Source: a virus. Taken from it: a stretch of 21,315 bases of DNA. Below the pieces are notes generated by a model. That model was not told the DNA's origin. It was given only the letters and a program-made list of their open reading frames with translations, and did no database searches. Of the stretch, positions 7,627-14,896 are shown one piece after another. The DNA is taken from the IMG/VR virus record IMGVR_UViG_3300000318_000013, positions 1-21,315 of that record; one strand, written 5' to 3'. Made by a program: the position numbers and the translations under genes. How positions within the stretch are numbered: the first letter of the stretch is position 1; each line of letters starts with the position of its first letter.

Positions 7627-8117
7627 TGAACCGGATTACTTTACTTGAACAATTAAAGATTGTCACAAAAGAAGTCACCGGAGACATCATCATGCCTGTG
7701 CGACTCCAAAAAGGCGATACTGAACAAGGATATCGTGCAGCGGAGGTCTACCTAATGCGCCTCAAGGATAGCAGTTCGGCGCAAAAGAAAGCCCCGTACA
7801 TTATCCATCAACTGATTACCGGGCGGGACATTCAGCCCTCTGGTGAAAATGTCTCTGCCTCGGCAGTCGTGCGGTCCATCTTCTGCGTTTACAACGATGA
7901 CGAGGAAGAGGGCTCGCTCATGCTGGTCAACCTAATGGAGCGACTGCGCATCCACCTGTTAGAACAGGTGGTCATCGGGCGTCAATTTGAACTTGACTTA
8001 ACTGTCGGGCTTGAAACATTGATATATCCCGATGACATCGCTCCCTACTACGCCGGGGAAATGGTGAGCACATGGAAGCTCCCGGCAGTTACAAGGGAGG
8101 TATCACAATGGCTGTAA
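7626..8117 (+). CDS. Tail terminator candidate (lambda U position)
   Basis: 163 residues, GTG start overlapping the gpZ stop by one base (TAGTG). Contents: an N-terminal helix (RITLLEQLKIVTKEV), a beta-rich middle (PYIIHQLITGRDIQP, SIFCVYNDDEEEG), a helix (LMLVNLMERLRIHLLEQ) and a C-terminal beta part (GEMVSTWKLPAV). A helix-plus-sheet protein of this size between Z and the sheath fits a tail terminator ring protein, as gpU in lambda or gp37 in Mu. No residue motif proves it. Its stop lies inside the next gene (10-base overlap). Confidence 0.55.
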   Translation: MNRITLLEQLKIVTKEVTGDIIMPVRLQKGDTEQGYRAAEVYLMRLKDSSSAQKKAPYIIHQLITGRDIQPSGENVSASAVVRSIFCVYNDDEEEGSLMLVNLMERLRIHLLEQVVIGRQFELDLTVGLETLIYPDDIAPYYAGEMVSTWKLPAVTREVSQWL

Positions 8118-8473
8118 AAGATAAACCAGCTCCTGCTGCTGATGAAGTCGCAGAGGTTGTGCCGGTCGCAGAACCTGTGACCGATGAAACGAATACGAGT
8201 CCGAAGGAAAAAGAAGCTGCCGGCGATGCTGGCAGTTTTTGCGTTTATCTTGGGCCGAACATACGCGGTGTTATTCAGTCGGGCACTGTTTACAGCGGAA
8301 CGAAGGAAAAGGCTCTTGCCTCTCTTTCTACTGCCGTTGAGAAGTACCCGCTGATAGCAAAGCTGATCGTCACGAGGGAAACACTTGCGGAGGACCGTGT
8401 AAAAGTCAAACAGGCCGGAAACCTGCTTAATGTAAATTACAATAAACTGGCGACCAGCCTGAAATCAAAATAA
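8108..8473 (+). CDS. Phage tail-region protein of unknown function
   Basis: 121 residues. The first 45 are low-complexity, Ala/Glu/Pro-rich and probably disordered (DKPAPAADEVAEVVPVAEPV). The rest is compact: FCVYLGPNIRGVIQSGTVY, then KALASLSTAVEKYPLIAKLI, ending in a basic NLLNVNYNKLATSLKSK. I know this C-terminal type only as an uncharacterised protein found next to sheath genes in Firmicutes contractile phages. Mu keeps a small protein (gp38) at the same spot between terminator and sheath. The start at ATG 8108 follows AGGGAGG 8094-8100 by 7 bases; the ATG at 8072 has no such site. Confidence 0.7.
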   Translation: MAVKDKPAPAADEVAEVVPVAEPVTDETNTSPKEKEAAGDAGSFCVYLGPNIRGVIQSGTVYSGTKEKALASLSTAVEKYPLIAKLIVTRETLAEDRVKVKQAGNLLNVNYNKLATSLKSK

Positions 8474-8487
8474 GGAGGAAATAAAAA

Positions 8488-9915
8488 ATGCCAAATCATG
8501 GAGTATATGTATCCGAGCAGGCAACAAGCGCGGGCACTCCCATAGCTGCCAAGGTCAGCATACCGTTTGTTATCGGTGCTGCTCCTGTTCAGAATGCGGA
8601 ATCCCCTGCAACTGTAAGCGAACCTATGCTTTGTACAAGCTTTGAGGAAGCCGTTGAGAAACTCGGATATTCCGACGACTGGACAAAGTACAACCTTTGC
8701 GAATTCATGTATTCGCATTTTAAGTTGTACGGCTGCCAGCCGGTCATTTTTTTGAACCTACTCGATCCTGCGACAATGAAATCCACTGTGGCGGCAGCAG
8801 ACAAAGCAGTGAGTGACCACAAGGTAAAACTACCCATTGAGGCTATCAATGACGCTTCGCTGGTGGTAAAGGTGGCAGGTGGTACGGGTACGGCTTACGT
8901 CAAGGATACAGTTTACGACACCTATTACGATGGCGAATACCTGGTCATCGAATTGCTGTCTGATGGAGGACATTATACTGAAACATCAATCAGTGTTGCC
9001 TATAACGCTGTGACACCTGCATCTGTTGACAATTCGGCTGTCGCAACGGGATTGGAGAATATCGAAAAATGTTTGACATCGGTGGGCATTGTGCCCGACC
9101 TCATTTGTGCGCCGGGACATTCCGACAATAGCGGTGTTGCTGCCGTAATGGCTACCAAAGCAGCAGGTATCAACGGGATGTTCAAAGCGAAGGCTCTGAT
9201 TGACATCAGTACTGCTGCGTCCGGAGGTGCCGATCAATACAGCGAGGTGACCGCTCTCAAAGCCAGCAACAATTTCACAGACGAGGATGAGATTGTATGC
9301 TGGCCAATGCTTAAGCTCGGTGCTCGTGCGTTTCACTATTCTACCCAGCTCGCGGGGCTGATGGCTCAGGTCGACACCGGCAACGGCGGTACACCGAATG
9401 AAAGCCCTTCAAACAAAGGATTGCAGTGCGATTCTCTTGTGGTTGCTGCTGGAACAGAAGTCAAGTTGACACTGGCGCAGGCGAACATCCTTAATGCAGC
9501 CGGCATTGTGACCGCACTCAACTTCATGGGCGGTTTTGTAGCATGGGGTAACTACACTGCTTGCTATCCGGCCAGCACTGATGTGAAGGACTACATCATT
9601 CCCGTGTCCAGAATGTTTGACTGGGTAGGCAACACCCTGATAATCACATTTTGGAGTAAACTTGATTTGCCGATGAACCGCAGGCTCATTGATTCCATCA
9701 TGGACACTGCAAACATTTGGCTCAATGGCTTGGTTGGCGGCGAGTATCTGCTTGGTGCTCGCGCTGAGTTCAGGGAGGACGAAAATTCTCTCACCAACCT
9801 TATGGCCGGTCAAATCAAAATTCACATTTACATAACCCCGCCCAGCCCGGCACAGGAAATTGACTTCGTACTTGAGTACGATGCAAGCTATGTAACCACT
9901 GCGCTGCAGGGTTAA
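8488..9915 (+). CDS. Contractile tail sheath protein
   Basis: Forms the contractile outer tube that drives the inner tube into the host. 475 residues. The N-terminus HGVYVSEQATSAGTPIAAKV with SIPFVIGAAP is the usual opening of sheath proteins, and the C-terminal region carries the conserved fold: FVAWGNYTAC, YIIPVSRMFDWVGNTLI, then GQIKIHIYITPPSPAQEIDF. Residues about 110-200 probably form the surface-exposed inserted domain, the variable part of sheaths. TAAGGAGG 8471-8478 lies 9 bases before the start. P2 gpFI and Mu gpL are the reference proteins. Presence of sheath plus tube defines myovirus morphology. Confidence 0.93.
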   Translation: MPNHGVYVSEQATSAGTPIAAKVSIPFVIGAAPVQNAESPATVSEPMLCTSFEEAVEKLGYSDDWTKYNLCEFMYSHFKLYGCQPVIFLNLLDPATMKSTVAAADKAVSDHKVKLPIEAINDASLVVKVAGGTGTAYVKDTVYDTYYDGEYLVIELLSDGGHYTETSISVAYNAVTPASVDNSAVATGLENIEKCLTSVGIVPDLICAPGHSDNSGVAAVMATKAAGINGMFKAKALIDISTAASGGADQYSEVTALKASNNFTDEDEIVCWPMLKLGARAFHYSTQLAGLMAQVDTGNGGTPNESPSNKGLQCDSLVVAAGTEVKLTLAQANILNAAGIVTALNFMGGFVAWGNYTACYPASTDVKDYIIPVSRMFDWVGNTLIITFWSKLDLPMNRRLIDSIMDTANIWLNGLVGGEYLLGARAEFREDENSLTNLMAGQIKIHIYITPPSPAQEIDFVLEYDASYVTTALQG

Positions 9916-9932
9916 GGAAGGAGGAATAACAA

Positions 9933-10451
9933 ATGCCAACCTTTGACGAAAGTGTAATAAATTTCGCGGTATATGAAAATGGTTCAGAGTATGCTGGTAT
10001 CGCAACGGCAACACTTCCTGATTTGACCTCGCTCGTGCAGTCAATCTCAGGTGCCGGCATAGCCGGTAATGTGGAGGCTGTCCTTCCCGGACACTATGAA
10101 GCCATGACATTGACGCTCAACTTCCGGACGCTCACGACACACACAATAAGGCTTTCCGAACCTCGCAGACATACCATTGACCTGCGTATCGCTCAGCAGA
10201 ATGAGGACACCGTTGCAGGCGCTGTCAACATGCAGGGGGTAAAGCACATCTTTGTGGTTGTGCCGAAGGTAGACGCCGGTGGATCCGTCGCTCCTGCCTC
10301 TCCATCAAATGGCTCCGGCCAGTATGCAGTTCGCTACTGGGCGACCTACATTGACGGCGTGAAGGTCAGGGAGATAGACCAGCTCAATTTCATATGCTAT
10401 ATCAACGGAGTAGACTACCTTGCAGACGTGAGGCGTGTACTCGGTAAATAA
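9933..10451 (+). CDS. Major tail tube protein, P2 FII family
   Basis: Forms the inner tube through which DNA passes. 172 residues, same size as P2 FII (172). Typical features: the N-terminal FDESVINFAVYENGSEYAG, the segment LPDLTSLVQSISGAGIAGN, the central HYEAMTLTLNFRTLT, and a C-terminal ATYIDGVKVREIDQLNFICY. AAGGAGG 9918-9924 precedes the ATG by 8 bases. The short loop GGSVAPASPSNGSG (about residues 116-129) is low-complexity and likely a flexible surface loop. Confidence 0.93.
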   Translation: MPTFDESVINFAVYENGSEYAGIATATLPDLTSLVQSISGAGIAGNVEAVLPGHYEAMTLTLNFRTLTTHTIRLSEPRRHTIDLRIAQQNEDTVAGAVNMQGVKHIFVVVPKVDAGGSVAPASPSNGSGQYAVRYWATYIDGVKVREIDQLNFICYINGVDYLADVRRVLGK

Positions 10452-10458
10452 CAAATGT

Positions 10459-10486
10459 GCCCAGGACGGAGAAATCCATCCTGGGC
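10459..10486 (+). other. GAAA-capped hairpin between tube and chaperone genes
   Basis: GCCCAGGA (10459-10466) pairs with TCCTGGGC (10479-10486); after one C/A mismatch, GGA pairs with TCC and closes a GAAA tetraloop (10471-10474). There is no T-run behind it, so a classic terminator is unlikely. It follows the tube stop by 7 bases and precedes the chaperone ribosome site by about 19. It could lower read-through or set an mRNA end between a highly expressed and a weakly expressed gene. Confidence 0.8.
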
Positions 10487-10519
10487 GAATCTGTGTATAA
10501 AATAAAAGGAGATTATTTC

Positions 10520-10897
10520 ATGAGCGATGCTACAAAAAGCAATATTGCCATCGACCCCGAGGAATTATCTGTAGCAAACAAAGAGGCTGCTAATAGTGGG
10601 GATTCATTCACCTATAAATTCCGCAAGACGTATGAATATGACGGCAAAAACTTTAACGAAGTAACTTTCAACTGGGATAGGCTCACAGGTAACGATGCCC
10701 TTGCAATCGAAAACGAATTACAGCAGCTCGGTAAGGCGATCATCGTTCCCGCTTTCTCAGGTGAGTACCTAGTACGTATGTGTGCCAGAGCTTGCACTGA
10801 GGGTATTGGAGCTGACTTTTTCGGCAAAATGCCAATCGCTGACTATAACCGTATAAGGAGCGCGGCACGCTCTTTTTTGCTGAAATCGGAGTCGTAA
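10520..10897 (+). CDS. Tail assembly chaperone, short form (P2 gpE / Mu gp41 type)
   Basis: 125-residue chaperone that keeps the tape measure protein soluble during tail assembly; it is not part of the virion in related phages. Features: YKFRKTYEYDGKNFNEVTFN, then LTGNDALAIENELQQLGKAI, then an Arg/Cys/Ala helix and IADYNRIRSAARSFLL, matching the TAC family that includes P2 gpE and Mu gp41. ATG 10520 follows AAAAGGAG (about 10504-10511); the frame is open back to 10457 but that part covers the hairpin. Close to its end is the slippery sequence T TTT TTG (10873-10879), so a fraction of ribosomes should enter the -1 frame and make a longer protein. Confidence 0.9.
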   Translation: MSDATKSNIAIDPEELSVANKEAANSGDSFTYKFRKTYEYDGKNFNEVTFNWDRLTGNDALAIENELQQLGKAIIVPAFSGEYLVRMCARACTEGIGADFFGKMPIADYNRIRSAARSFLLKSES

Positions 10898-10922
10898 TCG
10901 GTGATAGAGGCAAATGGCTCCG
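10873..10922 (+). promoter_or_regulatory. Programmed -1 ribosomal frameshift site
   Basis: The heptamer T TTT TTG at 10873-10879 is in the correct phase of the chaperone frame (TCT TTT TTG) and is the same slippery sequence used in phage P2 gene E. A 7-base spacer (10880-10886) leads to a possible stem of 7 bp with one G-U pair: CGGAGTC 10887-10893 with GGCTCCG 10916-10922, loop of 22. The spacing is that of known stimulatory stem-loops. The -1 frame is open from 10849 to 11064. The stem is my own folding by eye. Confidence 0.88.
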
Positions 10923-11064
10923 GAAACAAAGCCTTATAATGGCACAGACGAATAATACGCCTGTGCCATTTTGGTTATCTCTCCCCCTCTCGGAATTTAC
11001 GAAATGGATAGGAACCAGCAACCAGATCGTAGCCGAGCAGGAGAAACGCCGTAAGAAAAAATGA
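10879..11064 (+). CDS. -1-frame extension of the tail assembly chaperone (E' / T type)
   Basis: After slipping, translation adds 61 residues to residue 120 of the chaperone, giving a fusion of 181 (P2 gpE+E' has 142). The extension begins AEIGVVIGDRGKWLRKQ and carries the motif VPFWLSLPLSEFTKWIG, of the kind seen in second-frame TAC domains that contact the tape measure protein, and ends in a basic EKRRKK. There is an in-frame ATG at 10939 but no ribosome-binding site near it, and it lies in a 10-bp hairpin, so independent translation is unlikely. The tape measure gene starts 17 bases after the stop. Confidence 0.85.
   Translation, partial: AEIGVVIGDRGKWLRKQSLIMAQTNNTPVPFWLSLPLSEFTKWIGTSNQIVAEQEKRRKKK
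10938..10970 (+). repeat. Perfect 10-bp inverted repeat in the -1-frame extension
   Basis: AATGGCACAG 10938-10947 pairs perfectly with CTGTGCCATT 10961-10970 around a 13-base A/T-rich loop. The left arm covers the ATG at 10939. It starts about 59 bases after the slippery site, too far to act as the classic stimulator. Confidence 0.7.
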
Positions 11065-11081
11065 TTTGAAGGAGGACAATT

Positions 11082-14000
11082 ATGGCAAGTAGAAAAGAAT
11101 ATGAACTGCTATTTGCTTTGAACGCCCAGCTTGGCGGCAGTTATAATAGCACCTTCAAATCGGCACAAAATTCTCTCATTCAAATGCAGAAAGAGATTGA
11201 CGCACTCGGTAAACTACAGTCGAATATAACTGCATACGAGAAGCAGCAAGGCGCGATAGAGGCTACCCGTAAAAAGCTTGAAGTCCTACGGCAGCAGTAT
11301 GAAAATGTTCAAAAAGAAATATCCGAAACCGGTACATATTCCTCCGACCTTGAGAACAAGCTCCTGCAAAAGCAGCAGCAGATTGACAAGACTAATATTT
11401 CTATTGATGCTCAGACAGATAAACTCAACCGTATGGGGAATGCTCTCCATGTGGCAGGAATAAATACTGAAGCACTCGGAACTGAGGAATCAAAGCTCGG
11501 TAGTCAGATGGATGTGCTGAAACAGAAACAGGAGGCAGCAGCGGAAAAGGCAAATAGTTTTGGATCCTCCGCTTCCATTGCTTTTGATGCTGTCGGACAG
11601 GCGATTGTGTCAGCCGGTATAGTCAGGACACTTGAAGAAATATATAACAAATTCATGGCCTGCGCCGACGCCTCTGTCGAATTCGAATCCGGATTAACCG
11701 GTGTCGAAAAGACTACGGACATGAATGATCGACAGCTGGCTGCTCTCGGTGAGGATATCAAGGAGCTTTCAACCGATATCCCTGTAACGACCTCAGAACT
11801 GAATGAAATCGCAGAGGCTGCGGGACAACTGGGGATCCAACAGGACAGTCTGCTTGACTTCACCGAGGTTATGGCAAACCTCGGTGTTGCAACAAATCTA
11901 TCCTCAATGGATGCCTCTACGGCACTTGCGAAATTCGCTAATGTTGTAAGGATGTCCGCAGACGATTATGGACGCCTCGGCTCGGTCATTGTTGACCTTG
12001 GAAATAAAGGAGCATCCACGGAATCCGAAATTGTGGAAATGGCCACAAGGCTTGCCTCGGCTGGTTCGCTTATCGGATTATCAGAGCCGGATATTATGGC
12101 TGTGGCTTCTGCCCTCTCGTCACTTGGTATTGAAGCCGAGGCAGGCGGCAGTGCCATATCCAAATTAATGAAGGAATTTGAGGTCATGGTCCAGACCGGA
12201 GCACCGGCGCTTGAAAAATTTGCGAAGGTAGCAGGCATGAGCGCGGATGATTTCTCTATTGCATGGGGGAAAAATCCCGTTGAAGCTCTCGGAGCGTTTA
12301 TTGATGGACTCGGGCGCATTGACGCGACCGGAGGATCAGCCGTCGCAACATTGGAAGGCCTCGGCGTTACGGAAATAAGGATGTCGAATGCCGTCCTGTC
12401 CCTCGCATCTTCTGGTGGAATTCTCAATGATTCTCTCGCTGTTGCAAATAAGGCATGGAAAGAAAATACTGCCCTGACCATAGAGGCTGAAAAACGGTAT
12501 GCAACAACCGAGAGCCAATTCAAGATGATGCAGGATGGATACAACAACCTGAAGATAGCAATAGGTGATAATTATACCCCTACTCTGAAGGAATTGTACG
12601 AAGCAGGCAATCAGGTACTCGGAGGTATGACCGAATTTGTGCAGCAGCATCCAACTCTTGTAAAAGCCGTTACGGCATTTGTAGGTGTTCTCGGAATTGC
12701 TATTGCTGGTCTCGCGGCGTATGCGGCAGCCGCAAAAATAGCCACTTTGTTTACAGCCGCATTTACAACCGCTGCCGGAGTATCACTGCTTGGACCAATA
12801 CTTCTTGTTGTTGCTGGTGTTGCGGCGCTTACCGCTGGAATTGTTGCACTTTCGGGAGCTATGAAAGGCCAGTTAGACGAAACATGGGAACTGACCGCGG
12901 CGTCTCGTGATCAGTACAAAGAGCTGCAGGAACTGAATGACGAATACAAAAACGCCAAAGAAGTATACGGAGAAACCTCTTATGAAGCGCAGCAGCTTAA
13001 ATGGCAGATTGATGACCTGACAAAAGAATATGAGGGCAGCAAGCAAACGCTGGAGGAATATACGACTGCCCATGAAAACCTCATGAAAAACTATCAGGAA
13101 ATGTCAGGATCTCATGAGGAGTCGGCGGCAAAGATAGATACCGAACAAAAGAGCGTTCTGGCTTTGATTCAAAAGCTGGATGAACTGATTTCCACGACGG
13201 ACGGAGCTACCAAAAACCAGCAGGCTATCCTGGCTATCATTGACGCCCTGAATAAGTCGGTGCCGGAACTCGCTTTATCATTCGATGATGTGGCTAATGC
13301 TTCCGATGGGTTCATTGATTCTCTATACGATATAGCGAAAGCCCAGGCGGCACAGCTCGCACTTGAAGATAAGTGGGGCGAATACATTGACCGTGTTGGT
13401 CAGCAGGACGCGCTCAAACAGGCTAAAGAAGCAGCCGAGGCAAATGCAAAAATCGCCCAGGAAGAATATACCGTCGCCAAAAAAGCATGGGAGGACAAAG
13501 TTGACCTCTATAAATACAGCAGCGGCTTTGACGGTGGCTGGGGAATGATTATCGGCACGAAAGAAGAAGGCGCAGCCATGGACGCAGCCAAAAAGCAGAT
13601 GGACGAATACAATACTGCTCTAGCTGAAACTTCTAAAGCCTATAACGAAAACGCTGCCGATATTGAAGATCTGGAAGGCGCTTTCAAAGACTTCCAGGCA
13701 GCACAGGACGAGGCCGCTGTCAGCGGAGAGAATATCAGTGTTGTAATAAAAGACATCACTGACAAGGTTGCTGACCTGGCGGTTAAATATAATGAGGCGT
13801 ATACTGCTGCGCTTGACAGTATAGAAGGACAATATTCTTTATGGGATAAAGCCGCTAAGGTTGTTGCAACAAACGCAGGTGCGATGAACGATGCACTTGA
13901 GAGTCAGATATCTTATTGGAAGAAATACAACGATAACTTAGCTGGATTGACCGACAGGAGCGCCGATATTGAAGGACTTTCTGAAATGCTCTCCAGTTTT

Positions 14001-14687
14001 GCAGACGGCAGCAAGGAAAGTGTAAACGCTGTCGCCGGCATGGCGAAAGCCAGCGATTCCGACCTCAAGGAAATGGTGAAGAATTGGCAGACTCTCCGGA
14101 CAGAACAGGAAACCGTTGCAGATAAACTGGCTAACCTCGAAACTGACTTCAAGGATACGATGGACACTCTGCAGAAAGAACTCGAAACCACCGTTGGCAA
14201 AATGAGGCTTGACGATAAAGCGGCTCAGAGCGGAAAGAGTACCATTCAGGGGTTCATCGACGGCGCCGAGAATATGATTCCGGAAGTACAGGCAGCATAC
14301 AAGAAGATTGCTGACGCTGCGATCGCTGCTATTGACGCCCAACTCCAGATCCACAGTCCTTCAAAGGTGTTATGGGAAAAAGGTAAATACTCCATGAGCG
14401 GATTTATCGGTGGTGTGGAAGCTATGGAGCCGGATGTCGCAGAGGCGATGAGGAGTGCTGCAAATACAGGTGCAGATGCATTTACTGCCAATGCGATAAA
14501 TGCAGAGGGTGGCGGCAGTGGCGTGAGCATATCGCTTGACTATTCCCCGCAGTATGATTTAGGCGATGGTAACAGCACAAGCGATATTGAAGCCATACTG
14601 CGCACTCACGACAATAACCTCCGTGACATACTCCTGGATTTGTTGGAGAGCGTGGGGATTGACGCGAAAAGGAGGGCATATGTATGA
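11082..14687 (+). CDS. Tail tape measure protein
   Basis: 1201 residues; sets tail length and is ejected ahead of the DNA. Residues 1-150 are Gln/Glu/Lys-rich coiled coil (MQKEIDALGKLQSNI, KLEVLRQQYENVQKE). Residues about 200-400 match the tape-measure core: TTSELNEIAEAAGQLGI, then LGNKGASTESEIVEMA, and LSEPDIMAVASALSSLGIEA. Two hydrophobic segments near 526-556 and 566-594 are probably membrane-active during DNA entry. Then comes a second long coiled-coil region. The C-terminus has two related blocks, GFIDGAENMIPEV (about 1056) and GFIGGVEAMEPDV (about 1106), around the family motif IHSPSKVLWEKG. AAGGAGG 11069-11075 lies 6 bases before the start. No peptidase or lysozyme domain is evident. 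Confidence 0.95.
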   Translation: MASRKEYELLFALNAQLGGSYNSTFKSAQNSLIQMQKEIDALGKLQSNITAYEKQQGAIEATRKKLEVLRQQYENVQKEISETGTYSSDLENKLLQKQQQIDKTNISIDAQTDKLNRMGNALHVAGINTEALGTEESKLGSQMDVLKQKQEAAAEKANSFGSSASIAFDAVGQAIVSAGIVRTLEEIYNKFMACADASVEFESGLTGVEKTTDMNDRQLAALGEDIKELSTDIPVTTSELNEIAEAAGQLGIQQDSLLDFTEVMANLGVATNLSSMDASTALAKFANVVRMSADDYGRLGSVIVDLGNKGASTESEIVEMATRLASAGSLIGLSEPDIMAVASALSSLGIEAEAGGSAISKLMKEFEVMVQTGAPALEKFAKVAGMSADDFSIAWGKNPVEALGAFIDGLGRIDATGGSAVATLEGLGVTEIRMSNAVLSLASSGGILNDSLAVANKAWKENTALTIEAEKRYATTESQFKMMQDGYNNLKIAIGDNYTPTLKELYEAGNQVLGGMTEFVQQHPTLVKAVTAFVGVLGIAIAGLAAYAAAAKIATLFTAAFTTAAGVSLLGPILLVVAGVAALTAGIVALSGAMKGQLDETWELTAASRDQYKELQELNDEYKNAKEVYGETSYEAQQLKWQIDDLTKEYEGSKQTLEEYTTAHENLMKNYQEMSGSHEESAAKIDTEQKSVLALIQKLDELISTTDGATKNQQAILAIIDALNKSVPELALSFDDVANASDGFIDSLYDIAKAQAAQLALEDKWGEYIDRVGQQDALKQAKEAAEANAKIAQEEYTVAKKAWEDKVDLYKYSSGFDGGWGMIIGTKEEGAAMDAAKKQMDEYNTALAETSKAYNENAADIEDLEGAFKDFQAAQDEAAVSGENISVVIKDITDKVADLAVKYNEAYTAALDSIEGQYSLWDKAAKVVATNAGAMNDALESQISYWKKYNDNLAGLTDRSADIEGLSEMLSSFADGSKESVNAVAGMAKASDSDLKEMVKNWQTLRTEQETVADKLANLETDFKDTMDTLQKELETTVGKMRLDDKAAQSGKSTIQGFIDGAENMIPEVQAAYKKIADAAIAAIDAQLQIHSPSKVLWEKGKYSMSGFIGGVEAMEPDVAEAMRSAANTGADAFTANAINAEGGGSGVSISLDYSPQYDLGDGNSTSDIEAILRTHDNNLRDILLDLLESVGIDAKRRAYV

Positions 14688-14896
14688 GTAAAACCTATAC
14701 AACGGTTCAGGGAGATAAGTGGGATAGCATAGCATTTACCCAACTCGGGGACATGGCTTACACTGACAAGCTTATTAACCTGAACCGTCAATATATCAAC
14801 TATTACATATTTCCTGCAGGAATTACGCTTGTGCTACCGGATGTCACGTCTGCACCTACTAACACACTTCCTCCCTGGAAGCAGGTGAGCGGATGA
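14684..14896 (+). CDS. LysM-like tail protein, P2 gpX family
   Basis: 70 residues with one LysM-type fold: YTTVQGDKWDSIAFTQLGD, then YTDKLINLNRQYINYYIFPAG, ending ITLVLPDV. P2 gpX, also next to the hub gene, is thought to sit at the hub and may touch peptidoglycan. The start overlaps the tape measure stop (ATGA); GGAGGG 14671-14676 lies 7 bases upstream. The nearer ATG at 14680 is out of frame and stops at once. Confidence 0.88.
   Translation: MSKTYTTVQGDKWDSIAFTQLGDMAYTDKLINLNRQYINYYIFPAGITLVLPDVTSAPTNTLPPWKQVSG

Noticed and set aside
9409-10110. Long minus-strand ORF of 233 codons across sheath and tube genes
   Set aside because: It is antisense to two firmly identified genes, lacks a ribosome site I could support, and has no recognisable protein features.
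10488-10500. Possible promoter -10 (TGTGTATAAA) before the chaperone gene
   Set aside because: No matching -35 box at 16-18 bases upstream; that place is occupied by the hairpin.
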